Assembly (NCBI GenBank): GCA_963457665.1 | Contig: OY735231.1 | Span: 37,130,802-37,194,801 of the forward strand | Origin: Thysanoteuthis rhombus | Taxonomy: Eukaryota > Mollusca > Cephalopoda > Oegopsida > Thysanoteuthidae | DNA: 64,000 nt | Direction of reading: 5' to 3' | In this document: positions 1 through 10,419 of the stretch, piece by piece | Layout of the letters: each line of letters starts with the position of its first letter | Numbering within the stretch: position 1 is the first letter of the stretch | Notes under the pieces: model-generated | Databases searched by the model: none | The model's input: only the letters and a program-made list of their open reading frames with translations | What the model was told of the DNA's origin: nothing | Program-made: the position numbers and the translations under genes

Positions 1-130
1 TTTATAGTTAAAGGCCTCACCAACCTGGTACCCAGACGGATCTTCAAAGCTCTTTGCTTTCGATCTCACATTTTATTTATATCCTTAAGTGCTGAAAGTG
101 AAATGTTAGTTAATTTAATTTCATCATTAA

Positions 131-331
131 TTAACTCTGCCAACAACATTGAGGAGATACATGTAGTTGTGTCTGTCTTTCCATCTTTCCATCTGTCTGT
201 CTGTCTGCCCACAGGATATCTCCAAAAGTACTGAATGAATTTCGATGTAATTCCGTGGAAGAGTAGAGAAGAATTGATTGAATTTTGAGGCAGATCCAGG
301 ATTTTTTTATACCTGTCTTTTTTATCATATA

Positions 332-376
<45 letters not shown>

Positions 377-770
377 TCATTACTGTTCTCACAATATCTC
401 CAAAAGTTCTCAATGAATTTAAATGGAATGTTATGATAGACTACCAAAGAAGTGATGAAATTTTGGGTTGGATCCATGCACAATTTCCTCCCCAACGTCG
501 TAGTCATATTTCCTCACTAAATAATATCGCAAAACGTTCATGTCTGTCTACTCAATATCTTCAAAGGATCTGAATGAATTCCAAAGGAATTTTGTGGAAG
601 GGTAGGTAACGAGCTATGAAAGAAGTGATTGAATTGGGGGGCAGATCCATACACAATTACTTCCCCTGACAATTGCGTTGACAGGATTATGTGCTCTCTG
701 AGTGCTTTTAACTTGATAGACGTAATCTGTTCTGGAGCACAGCAGTGAAAGAGCAACAAAATAAGATGAA
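131..770 (-). repeat. Satellite-like ~160-bp units (three degenerate copies)
   Basis: The phrase AATATCTCCAAAAGT or a close variant recurs near 215, 391 and 552. Each copy is followed by a conserved block (TGAATGAATTTC, then GTGGAAGAGTAG, then GCAGATCCA). Spacing is about 160-176 bases. The same unit occurs in the opposite orientation at 3360-4060. A (TA)n tract interrupts the second spacing. Short open frames here are not genes. Confidence 0.7.
331..374. repeat. (TA)n microsatellite
   Basis: About 44 bases of uninterrupted TA dinucleotide lie between two satellite-like units. Confidence 0.95.
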
Positions 771-969
771 AGAAAAACTAATCAAAAATTAATAATAATG
801 AAAATGCTTCATTCAAGAAATTTGGACAACTATAAGAAGAAAGACTCACAACATGGATACCTCAAAACGATGGGTGAAGTTGAGGCCTGTAGGAAAAATA
901 AAATGGTTTGATCTGGACGAATCCAGAATGTTTTGGCTTCATGATTCCCAAAATCAAAAAAAAACTGGG

Positions 970-976
970 TGCTGCT

Positions 977-1022
<46 letters not shown>
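970..1022. repeat. (GCT)n(GAT)n compound microsatellite
   Basis: Six or so GCT triplets pass directly into about eleven GAT triplets. GAT tracts elsewhere in the window cap the 3' ends of RTE-like fragments, so this may mark another worn copy, but no reverse transcriptase similarity is visible beside it. Confidence 0.9.
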
Positions 1023-1127
1023 GGGACAAAGTGGATTCTTGCCTTTCCCAAGGGCATTAGTTTGAAGTGAACATTAGCAGCTTTGGCACACAGGAACATT
1101 TTATTGCCATGAGAGAGATGATTTTTT

Positions 1128-1684
1128 TTAATTCATCATCAACATTATCATCATCATCATTAGTCTTTTAACGTCTGTCATTGGACATAGACCTTCCCCA
1201 GGATTTGCCACAATTCTCTATCATGAGCATTGCGGAGCCAGCATTTCCTGAATTTATTTAGTTCATCTCTCCATCTTGTATTCTGTCGGCCTCAGTTTCT
1301 TATGTCATCTCTGCAGATCCATGTTGTGAGACGTGATGTCCTTTAGTTGTCTTTCATTCTTGCAACATGGCCTACCCACTGCCATTTGAGTTTTTTAATA
1401 GTTTCTATGATGTCATGGACACCCGTTTTGTTCCTTATGTACTGTGCTGTCTTGTGATCTCTCTATGTAAGGCTGGGCATGATTCTCTCATGCGCATGTT
1501 GTATACTTCTCAGTTTATAGGTCTGTCTCTTGGTTAGATTCCATGTTTCAGCTCCATTAATGACTATCAGGAGAATGCATTGGTTGTAGACTCTTCTTTT
1601 TAGGATTATTGGGATCATCTGGTTTTTGAAAGTTGAGCTTGCTCTGCCGAAGGCTTGCCACCCCAGAGTAATTCTTAGCAACCT
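1128..1684 (-). mobile_element. RTE-like non-LTR retrotransposon, 3' fragment
   Basis: On the minus strand the frame reads LGWQAFGRASSTFK, then a Val-Tyr-Asn-Gln-Cys segment and INGAETWNLTKRQ. This is the region after the reverse transcriptase palm in RTE/BovB-like elements (LGWxAFGK, YGAETWTLT). The frame then decays towards 1200. The 3' end is an (ATG)n-type tail at about 1131-1162. It is truncated at the 5' end and inactive. Confidence 0.8.
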
Positions 1685-2025
1685 TTAATTTGTCAGCTGT
1701 CACCTCAGTTATTGATTGTCAAAACAAACTATTCTAAGAATGCTTTCAAACATTTTATTCTCTTTCTCTATAAAATATTTTGTAAATATATAACGAAAAT
1801 GATGATTTGTTGCTTAAAAATTCCCATAGGCATGTGGGGGATTTTTTTCTCTGGAAATTTACTGATAATGCTCTCAAAAAGGTTCAACATCCCTGGTCCA
1901 TAAGTTCATTCATTTTGTTTGCAGATCTCTAACCCATATATGGGGCATTAGACTATGAAGGTATTGTCTCTATGTATATGTATTTGTGCACATATTTGTA
2001 TACATGTGCACATTGTATGGTTCTC

Positions 2026-2150
2026 AGTTTGAAAGCCAATCTTTTTGTTAAGTTCCATGTTTCAGCTCCATAGGTGACAATCGGGAAAATGAATTGGTTT
2101 TGATCCTTTTTTCAAAACTAATGTGATTTTCTTGTTTTTGAAACTTGAGC
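2026..2150 (-). mobile_element. Short RTE-like fragment, minus strand
   Basis: This stretch repeats, with changes, the part of the 1128-1684 fragment that encodes NQ-(I/C)-x-GAETWNLTKR. The phrase TTCCATGTTTCAGCTCCAT is shared by both. It is a second, much shorter degenerate copy. Confidence 0.6.
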
Positions 2151-2157
2151 TTGCTCA

Positions 2158-2427
2158 GGAGAGAATCGTGCTTAACATCAGCATAGTATATCAGAGAAAA
2201 GACTTGAGTCTAAGATATCATAGAACAATTAAAAAACTCAAATAGTAATGGGCTGGACATGTTACAAGAATGTCACACAAACGCTGAACATCATGACTCA
2301 CAACATGGATCCCTAGAGTTCATATATGAAACTACACCAGTTCATAAAGTACTGGCCCCGCGACACGCACAAACAAGAGTCAGGCAAATCTTGGGGAACG
2401 TCTATGTTCAACAATGGACGTTCAAAA
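2158..2427 (+). mobile_element. RTE-like 3' tail, plus strand
   Basis: The plus strand carries the decayed C-terminal end of an RTE-like ORF: WAGHVTRMS, then WPRDTHKQESGKSWGTSMF. It matches the WAGHVARM and WQxxGR-type ends of the family and the copies at 14530 and 30600. Internal stops are present. It ends directly in a GAT microsatellite, the usual 3' tail. Confidence 0.75.
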
Positions 2428-2452
2428 GATGATGATGATGATGATGATGATG

Positions 2453-2488
<36 letters not shown>

Positions 2489-2505
2489 TTATCTTATCTT
2501 ATCTT
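2428..2505. repeat. (GAT)9(CAT)11 palindromic microsatellite plus (CTTAT)n
   Basis: Nine GAT triplets (2428-2454) switch to eleven CAT triplets (2455-2487), followed by a few CTTAT units. Because ATC is the reverse complement of GAT, the two halves form a nearly perfect hairpin with arms of about 27 bases. Confidence 0.95.
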
Positions 2506-3359
2506 GCTATCATTGAAATAAAGTCTCTTCTGGTCATTGTACTCCGTATCATTTTAAAGGGTTTTGAGAGTCGATTGATAGATCAATTTTCAATTTTCAT
2601 CACTGAAATATAAAAGTATGAACTTTTAGAAGATTTTTTTTAATACAAAATTATGGACTTTTTCCTGAGATACAAACTGAACCTTATAAACAGATAATCA
2701 GAAAATTAAATAAAATGATTTTTTTTTTAAAACAAATGAGTGTTTTCAATTTTTGCATTTATTAGAATTAGGGATACTTAGTGAATACCATTTATTAATC
2801 TATTTTTTTTCCAAAGATACAGTTTGGTTATTTCTATTGCTGTGTCAGCTATGTTCTCTCTAAATCATTATCCAACCAGAGAAAAGGATAAAAAGTTTTG
2901 TCATGTCTTCAAACCAATTACAGCAGGTCATCATTTAACATGGTTGATAAGTTCTACGAAAGTGTGACATTAAGTGAAATGACATAAAGCAAAACAATTG
3001 ATTGGAACATTTAAAAATGGAAATGCATGTATGCGAATCAAGTTTACAAAATATGAATATTCATATACTTAATCACATGACAGACTTGGTTGCCAGAAGC
3101 CAAGCATCCTCCCTCTTCACACTCAAGCCAACACGATTTAAAGACAAAAGATTCTCACTCTGCCTATGAAGCCAGGGCAAATGAGAGAAGCCGTCCAAGT
3201 GTAGACACAAAGCAAACAACAGCAATTCAAAACTTTTACTCAAAAGAAAAGCATGAGATGAACTTCTCATTGAAAAAGTCAACCGACACCTAACAAGAAG
3301 TATGCAGATAACTAGAAAGCACCCGGGGAGCATATGCCTCTATCACCGCAGGGGGGAGT

Positions 3360-4060
3360 AATTGTGCAAGGATTACACCTGAAATCTAATCACTTCTTCC
3401 GTAGTCCATTGCCAATCCTTCCAAAAAGTCTAATTGAAATTCATCGCGAATTTGTATGGGAAAACATGAAATTTTGACAATAGTGTGTATTTTGAGATAT
3501 AACTACGATGTACGGGAGATAATGTGCAAGGATCCACTCAGAAATTTAATCAATTCTCCTGCAGGCTATCGTACACCCTATCCACAGAATTTCATAGGAA
3601 TCCATTGATAGCTTTTGGAGGGAGATATCCTATGGACAGTCATGAGCATATACATAAATCTGATGGAAAAATATCTCAATCGAAAAAGAGATTCCTGGAT
3701 CCACCTCAAAATCTTATTACCTCTCTCTCACCCCATTGCTCCACTTCCACAAAATTTCGTTGAAATCCATTCCGTACCTCTAAAGATATTGTGTGGACAG
3801 ACATCTAATTAAGGTGATATTATGTGGCTTGGACATATAATTACAACATAGTGCATGGATCCATCTAGAAATTTAATCAGCAATTTCATAATAGACTATC
3901 ATCCACTCTTCTACAAAATCTGATTGAAATTCATTGATAACTTTTGCAGATATCTTGTGGACAGGGAAAAAATTGGCAACATTTTGTGATTTTGAGGTAT
4001 GACTACGATGTAGGGGAGGTAATGGTGCAAGGATCAGAACAAATTGACTCCTCGCCTTCT
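3360..4060 (+). repeat. Satellite-like ~160-bp units, inverted relative to 131-770
   Basis: The block AAATTTAATCA (or variant) recurs near 3384, 3540, 3702 and 3867. Each is preceded by GCAAGGATCCA-type sequence and followed by a conserved ATTTCATxGxAATCCATTGATA and GATATCCTGTGGACAG phrase. Spacing is 156-165 bases. The units are degenerate and have no long open frame. Confidence 0.7.
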
Positions 4061-4069
4061 TTGAAAGTG

Positions 4070-7000
4070 GTCGAAAATAACACATTTTCGTTGAGCACGG
4101 GTACATCAAAAGGATCTGAGAGTAATAAAACTCAAGAACACATCAAACCAAATAAATCAACAAGTTTGAGAAGATATGTTTATTGTATACTTTATGAATT
4201 TTTATTTTACAGTATTCTGGGTTTTTTTTTCTTTTCAACATTATCACAAAGCAACATTAAGTGAGGACCCGATGTATTTGTTAAGAAGTAGGTTTAGGGT
4301 ACTCTAATAACCAAATCAGAGATACAAACAATTTTTTCAAGAAAAAATAGAGCAGCTTTTACTGTTCATAATAATACATATAATGTTAGAAACCAAAAAG
4401 AATACTTCAGGAATATCATTTATAGTACACTTGTATGTATCTTCCAACCAACATCTTGATTCCAGAATCCCTTATGGAATATTTTTTCAAGTTGTAGTTT
4501 TTCAAACACATTTGTTAGGTTTCCTTAATCATATTAACAGCATATTAAAATTCAAAGTTCCCTTCAAAGCCTTGAAATATCTTAAATAGATCTGTTTGTT
4601 CTGAAAGAGGTTTTCTTTTAGTGTAAAGAATGTTCTGGAAATTGAATGATTGGATTTAGGCAAAAATCTTTTTTTGTAAAGTACAATGAAAAGCTCCTTG
4701 GTTGAGAGTGTGCATGGATACATGTGTGCATGTATAGTTGAAATGTGTGTATTATTGAGAGGAATCGCCATAGAAACTCACTATACCTACCTTAATTGTC
4801 ATATATTCTGGTATTTATTGAAAGTGAGTGGGGTGTGAATCATTGAATCTTAGTGTTTGGCTTGTTTTTGTCAACATATCTAAAAGATGATTAAAGGTGT
4901 AAATACTGTGGCCCTTTTCAAACTCTGTGTCTCCAATATCTGCTGGTGTTGGTTGGAATTCTGGGTTAATGAGTAGGCAACTGTAGTTACAATCTCATCT
5001 TTTCTCAATTGTTCTGAATGTATACATTAAGGCTTGCTCGAACAACACACCTTTATTTTCATTGCTTTGTTGTTTTTAATGAAGGACCAAAGATAATTTA
5101 GTTTTGGTCCATTACACAACCACTTCAGTTCATATCAGTTGATGTCTATAATGTAGTAAGATTTCTCAACTTTATTCACATGAACTAAATGACATCCTAA
5201 GGTCCCTGAAGCCTTACTGTCACAAGTTACCTTACTACCAACAGTTTTATTATCCATCCAATTGAAATTAAAATAATCTACACATTCATTGAATATTCAA
5301 TAATGATAGATATATCGAAAAACTGACAACATGATTCATGTATACATGCCACAGCCTGCACTTGGCCGAAACAACTTAAATTGTTTAGGATATAAACATA
5401 TTGGGAGAGGTCCCAATAGTTTTTCTTAACATTTTATTTACCTCTTGGATCTTTCCAGTACCTGTTGTGGGTTGAAAGAAGAATAAAAGAGACAGATAAC
5501 CAATGTTGTGTAATTCCGACACAATATTTTATTTCATTGAATACAGTATCCATAAATTCATGAGTCTCTATCGTAATCAGGTAAATACTTAGAAATGACA
5601 AGGGAGGAATGTGGCCCGTTCTCTATCGGAGAGTAGTAATGACCTTTACATACAGACATCTTAATGGATAAAGCCATAACTCAGACAACTGGCTACATCA
5701 TCTTTGGTTGGACACTAGCACTATTTGGCCAGTTTCTTGGTACGGTGGATTAGTGACTTCGAGCTATGATCAATCTCCAGTGCAGATTCAGTAACAACTC
5801 TGGACAGGCTGGGTAGTGACTTTGAACTAAAGTCATTCTGTAGGGTAGATTTAGCAACAACTGATTTGAGCTACAGAAATGTTCTGCTTATATCAAGAAA
5901 GCAAGCAAAGGCAATTAATCATTGAGCACAAGGGAAATCCCACTGAAACTCCGTGTTTTAATGAATTGTCTTTTCTGGGTCATTCATCAACCCTTATCTT
6001 TCCTTTTGATACTTGAAATCAAACTTATTTTCTCAATGCTTGATATTTTGTTATTTTTCTAGACTTTTTTTTTCAGAATTCATCTTTTTCGATCAGGCTT
6101 ATCTTCCTCTTCTCTTGTACTTCTGGATCAATGGAGGAAGTGTCACCCCATACCCGGGTCACATCAGCACTAAATCATGGCTCAGGATTTTTTACTTCTA
6201 AGACCGACTGCCTAGATGTGATACTCATGCTATTGGAACCTAAGCTGCCTGACACTCGGTTCCTGGTGTAGATAAGTCCATCCCATGTGAGCAACATCCC
6301 TAACCTTATGAACAGTTACTACTGAGTAGCTTGTAAAATCTGAGTTGCAGGGTTTTTCTATCTAGCCACATTTTTTTTTCTATATCGTTCAATGAAAACA
6401 AGTAATGCTTAAGGTTTAATTTTTTTAGAACATTAAAATGTACTTGCTATTACAATGATTTAGCTGTCACTTTTCTCATCACTAAATCAAAGCAAAATGT
6501 ACAAGTTCAGGTGACAGAGTTGAACGGAAGTGAAAAACAAGGCAGAAGGAGAGGAACATTTCCAACATCAAATGAAATTCTTGAAAATTAAGGATGTTTT
6601 TTCTTTTTTTGTCATTATGTATATCAGTCATCATTTGTAAATTGATAAGAGACTATTTAAAACTAAGAATAATGATTTGTTTTTTACATTATTAAAAGTT
6701 ATAATTCAAATAGTTCATGTTGAAGAAAAAGAAAAAGAGAAGAAAAGTTCCTTTTGAAGTAAAAGAATGGAAAAAATGCACAAGATTCCATCATATATCA
6801 TTCAAAGCTTTGTTCAGACAATTGAAATCATTCATCGTGTTTCTGATGTTGTTATCACATTTCAGTCTATTCATTCTATGGCCTTCTTCAAGTGCATAAT
6901 CCATAAGGAAAAAGAGTGGTCTTTTTTCACGGAACATGTGGTAGATATTTTTGTCCTATCAGGTTGATCAAAGTCAAAGCAGTGACTCATCCCAGGAAGT

Positions 7001-7420
7001 CAAATTTTATATCTTGAGCAGGGTTGTCAGATATGGCCCAAAGATTTTTCATCTGAGAAAGTTTTGTATTAAATAGATCTTGCAGCCAGTTTCAGTAGAC
7101 CACTGAGAGGAAAAGAAAAAAATCTTAAAAGTATAAAGGTATCCAACAGAAAACGGTTGAATAAAGAGAGTTGTTTATCAGGACAATTACTTCTGAAATT
7201 TTTTTTCTCAAACCATAAAATGCTTAAACATGTTATATATTTTCAGTTGCCCAAGAACCTTTACGACAACTTACATTTAAAATTGGTTCAGCAGTTCCAA
7301 AGTTCAATATTTTTTGCAAGAAGACATATAGTTATCTATATTATAAAATACTAAAGTATTATGAGTGTGTTTGTACTCCAAAATGTCAAGATCTACACAT
7401 CCTAGTAAAGAAATAAAGGC
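4070..7420. other. Non-coding intergenic stretch
   Basis: I see no exon-like open frame with splice sites, no RNA gene and no clear transposon ends. A weak pair of direct repeats lies near 5751-5803 and 5815-5864 (AGTGACTT followed by GATTTAGCAACAACT-like sequence). Confidence 0.5.
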
Positions 7421-7424
7421 ATGT

Positions 7425-8440
7425 CTGAAATCAGCAGGTCACAAATTACCCAAAGCACACATTTCCAGTTGATTTTTATGGGGTCTCTACTTGTGTTTTC
7501 AGAGAACAATTTAGTCAAAAAATATTTCTTTCTTTGTGTTTTTTTCATCTAGGATTTCCACAAAAACTATTATAGTTAGATCTATGAAATCAAACTACAT
7601 ATATATTTTAAATTAGCATCATCCAGGATGTTTGTTTACATCATTTATTTAACCCTACTACTAGCGAGAGATCTTCAATATCATTTTTCCAATTTTCTTT
7701 TAGCAGTAATTCTTAGGTTTAAAGTGATGGCGGTTAAGTAGCGAAATTGTTAAAAGCTCAGAAAATAGAATTGGCAGACCAAGTTCAAACTCCAACAGGA
7801 AAAGGTTTTTTTCTTTTCAATTTTATATTTTTTCAAAGTATTAAACCTTTGAACATCACGGAAATTAGTTAGTTTTGATAAAATAATTTTTTCAAAGTTC
7901 TAAAGAGGGAATCAATTTATAATGCAATCATAATGCTAAACTGGACCTTCACTTTAGGCGTATCTGAAATCAGGTCACAATTTGCCAACAGCATACATTT
8001 TAAAGTAAAATTTTACAAAAACAAGTCTGTCAAAAAATATTTTTTCCTTATGTTTTTTCAGCAAGGAATCTCTCAAAAACTATTAGATCAATAGAATATG
8101 AAGTATATTTTGAATCAGCATCATCTGGGGATGTCTTTTTTTCATCATTTGAACATACTCACATGAGAGAGGAGTCAATGCTTCTTTAAAAACTTCCTTT
8201 TAGTGCCGTTATTCGTCATTCCAAAGTCGGTTCAATAGCTGAGTGGTCAGAGCTGCAGAAAATAGAAGTAGCAGACCAAGTTCGAACTCTGACAGAAATG
8301 TTATTGCCTTTCAATTCTATATTCTTTTCAACTATTTGTCTCTCAAACCTCACAGAAAGTTGTCCGTTTCCGTAAGATCACTTTTTTCATGTGTAAGAGA
8401 AGGTTCTATTTACAATGTAGTCATAATTTCTTCTTTTTTT
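7425..8440 (+). repeat. Direct duplication of a ~500-bp block with tRNA-like parts
   Basis: Two adjacent copies, about 7425-7960 and 7965-8440, share the same order of phrases. These are TCTGAAATCAG with GGTCACAA; GTCAAAAAATATTT; a CTCxAAAACTATTA block; GCATCATC with GGATGT; then AGCAGACCAAGTTC and TTATAATGCAATCATAA-like ends. Each contains a tRNA-like segment (near 7735-7800 and 8231-8288) with an internal promoter-like box B (AGTTCGAACTC in the second). The family looks like a tRNA-derived SINE or a larger repeat containing one. Confidence 0.65.
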
Positions 8441-8496
8441 TTCCTTTGACTTTCATATGCTTTCAATCTATCAGACCTTCTGGTTATTTGTCCGAT

Positions 8497-8513
8497 TGAG
8501 AAAGGAAACATTT
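8497..8513. repeat. 17-bp target site duplication, left copy
   Basis: The 17-mer TGAGAAAGGAAACATTT occurs here and again, identical, at 8994-9010, bracketing the SINE-like insertion. Confidence 0.9.
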
Positions 8514-8993
8514 CTCTGAATTTTTGAGATGAGGTATTATTATTATTTCTATTATTATTCGGACTATCCTCATCTTGGTTGTTTTTCATACAGCGTTTCG
8601 GCCGTTGTACTCTTCAGCCTTCATCAGGTATCATCTGGTAGGTGTGGGGGAAGTAACGAACCGAACCCTTTATTTATCCGAAGGGGGTATATAGACCGCA
8701 CTCCCCTCTTAGCATGGACACATAGTGTAGGGGTTAGAGAATCAGACAGTAATTACTGCAAGTAATTGTTCTAGGTTCAATCCCAGTGTGAGACAATAAT
8801 AATTCGAAAATACTACTACTGCTAAGAGGAGAGTGCTGTCTATATACACCCGTTGGTTAAATAAAGGGTTCAGTTCGTTACTTCCCCCACACCTACCAGA
8901 TGATACCTGATGAAGGCCGTAGAGTACACCGAAACATCTTATGAAAAACAACCAAGATGAGGATAGTCTGAATAATAATAGAAATTAAAAAAA
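8514..8993 (+). mobile_element. Hairpin-armed tRNA-derived SINE with intact target duplication
   Basis: The 480-bp insertion is flanked by identical 17-bp direct repeats. Its centre (about 8714-8795) is tRNA-like, with a box A (TAGTGTAGGGGTTAG) and a box B (GGTTCAATCCC). On either side lie long inverted arms. The phrase CACACCTACCAGATGATACC near 8890 is the reverse complement of the left-arm stretch near 8640, and CCAAGATGAGGATAGTC mirrors GACTATCCTCATCTTGG. A shorter copy in the other orientation lies at 60078-60425. Confidence 0.8.
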
Positions 8994-9010
8994 TGAGAAA
9001 GGAAACATTT
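8994..9010. repeat. 17-bp target site duplication, right copy
   Basis: Identical to 8497-8513. The right side then continues the interrupted repeat unit (AAAAGTTTTACAAAAGGG). Confidence 0.9.
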
Positions 9011-9330
9011 AAAAGTTTTACAAAAGGGTTGGCTCATGCATCTATAATACTAAATTGCACTCTTAATTTCCATTCATCATAAGAGACCATAAACGGGAAT
9101 TTCTCTCTCTCTCACATGCGTCTGCGAGCCGGACCGATTTCAGAATCTGATAGAGAATTAATTTTTCTTTAAATTTCATATGCTTTAAATTTAATAGATT
9201 TCCTGAAGATTTGAAGGTCTATCAATTTTCAGAAAGGTGATATTTAATTGTTTTGTGAAAGGGTGCTCTATTTACAATCAGGCTATGATGCTAAACTACC
9301 TTTAATTTCATCTAGAGACCATCGATGTGA
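9011..9330 (+). repeat. Further partial units of the 7425-8440 repeat
   Basis: Phrases such as AAAGGGTGCTCTATTTACAAT and ATGCTAAACT near 9260-9300, and the related one near 9025-9050, repeat the 3' parts of the two units upstream of the SINE. This indicates at least one more truncated tandem copy. Confidence 0.5.
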
Positions 9331-9339
9331 ATTTTTCTT

Positions 9340-10160
9340 TCTCAGAGATTATGCCAGTTTGGCCGACTTTTTCAGGAGTCTAATTCTAAACTGATAATAA
9401 AATATGTTTTTCTCAGAGCAAAAATACTACCACTAACCCTAATCCAAACACAACAATGACACATGGGTACGTTTTAAATTTGGTATCTGTTTTGACATGC
9501 AAACAACTAATGCCAAAAGAGATCAACTGAATTTTCAGTTTTCAGAAAAATGAATCTATCAACTGTTTTTTTTATGGATTTTATGAAATATCTATAAAAT
9601 ATCATTCACGGCCTAGTATTGTCAGATTTAGAGTTTTTTTTCTCCCTGGGCAAAGCCGGGTACTTCAAACAAAGGAATAAAAAAATCTCATCATTGCTGC
9701 ACTTCCATTTCCTTATGTCCGAAACAAGATGAATCACCAATCTCTGTAATTCCTTGGAATTATAACTTATATTCCATCACTTAGTTGATGTCAGGTGTCC
9801 ACAGCAACTTTTCAGGGGTGAGGGTGGTGACAAAAAAATATATTCAGACATTGTCTGGGACAGGACTCACAAGTTACAAAGTTTTCATTGTTCATGGTCA
9901 AACCCTGATCCCGGTCTCTATAAGGTTCCAACTTTCAAAACCTATTGTCCTTGGTGTGAAGGCCCTGATCCAGGTGCAAATGTCCCATTTTTCCCTCAGC
10001 CAACAGCCATGGTTAATGCATGGTGCGATGGTAACAGCAGTATAGATGAATAATTTTGATAAAAAGGCTTGTATAAATTAGTTTTGAGATCTATAACTAT
10101 AAAAAGATTTTTTTTTTTCCAATTAAAATTCTATTTAACAATGAGAATGGCCATTCAAGT
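9340..10160. other. Non-coding intergenic stretch
   Basis: No recognisable gene. A plus-strand open frame at 9785-10045 shows no domain I know, and phrases such as CCCTGATCCNGGT repeat within it, so it reads as repeat-derived. Confidence 0.4.
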
Positions 10161-10162
10161 TT

Positions 10163-10416
10163 ATACAGAAGCCATTTCTGATGAACACAGATAATCTTAT
10201 CAAATGATTATTGCTATCAAAATCAGTTGGTCCCAAACAGTATTTAAAATGAATTGAAAATTCATTGAAAAAATAAATGAATTTCATTTTTTTTTCCTTT
10301 TTAACAGTATAAAGTTTTTATATAACAACATTATTTCAAAAATTTACATTCATTATCTGCTGGCTGTTACCTAAAAGACCGTCTCAAAGTGATCACAATA
10401 AGTGGCTTCATTTGTA
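10163..10416. mobile_element. MITE, ATACAGAGGAAGCC family, copy 1
   Basis: The left end ATACAGAAGCCATTT and the right end (read inverted) ATACAAATGAAGCC share the family's terminal inverted repeat. The subterminal phrases TATCAAAATCAGTTGGTC and AAAGACCGTCTCAAAGTGATCAC also recur in the copies at 34993 and 43710. Length is 254 bp with no coding capacity. It is probably a non-autonomous DNA transposon. Confidence 0.75.
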
Positions 10417-10419
10417 TCT

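Noticed and set aside
830-1099. Minus-strand frame with poly-Ile and poly-Ser
   Set aside because: It is produced by the (GCT)n(GAT)n microsatellite. No domain or splice context supports it.
2326-2613. Plus-strand frame with Asp9-His11
   Set aside because: It reads through an RTE tail and the GAT/CAT microsatellite, not a metal-binding protein.
8714-8795. Functional tRNA gene
   Set aside because: Box A and box B are present, but the acceptor stem does not pair convincingly and the unit lies inside a SINE with target duplications. The tRNA-like parts at 25776, 36640, 45755 and 55430 were rejected for the same reason.
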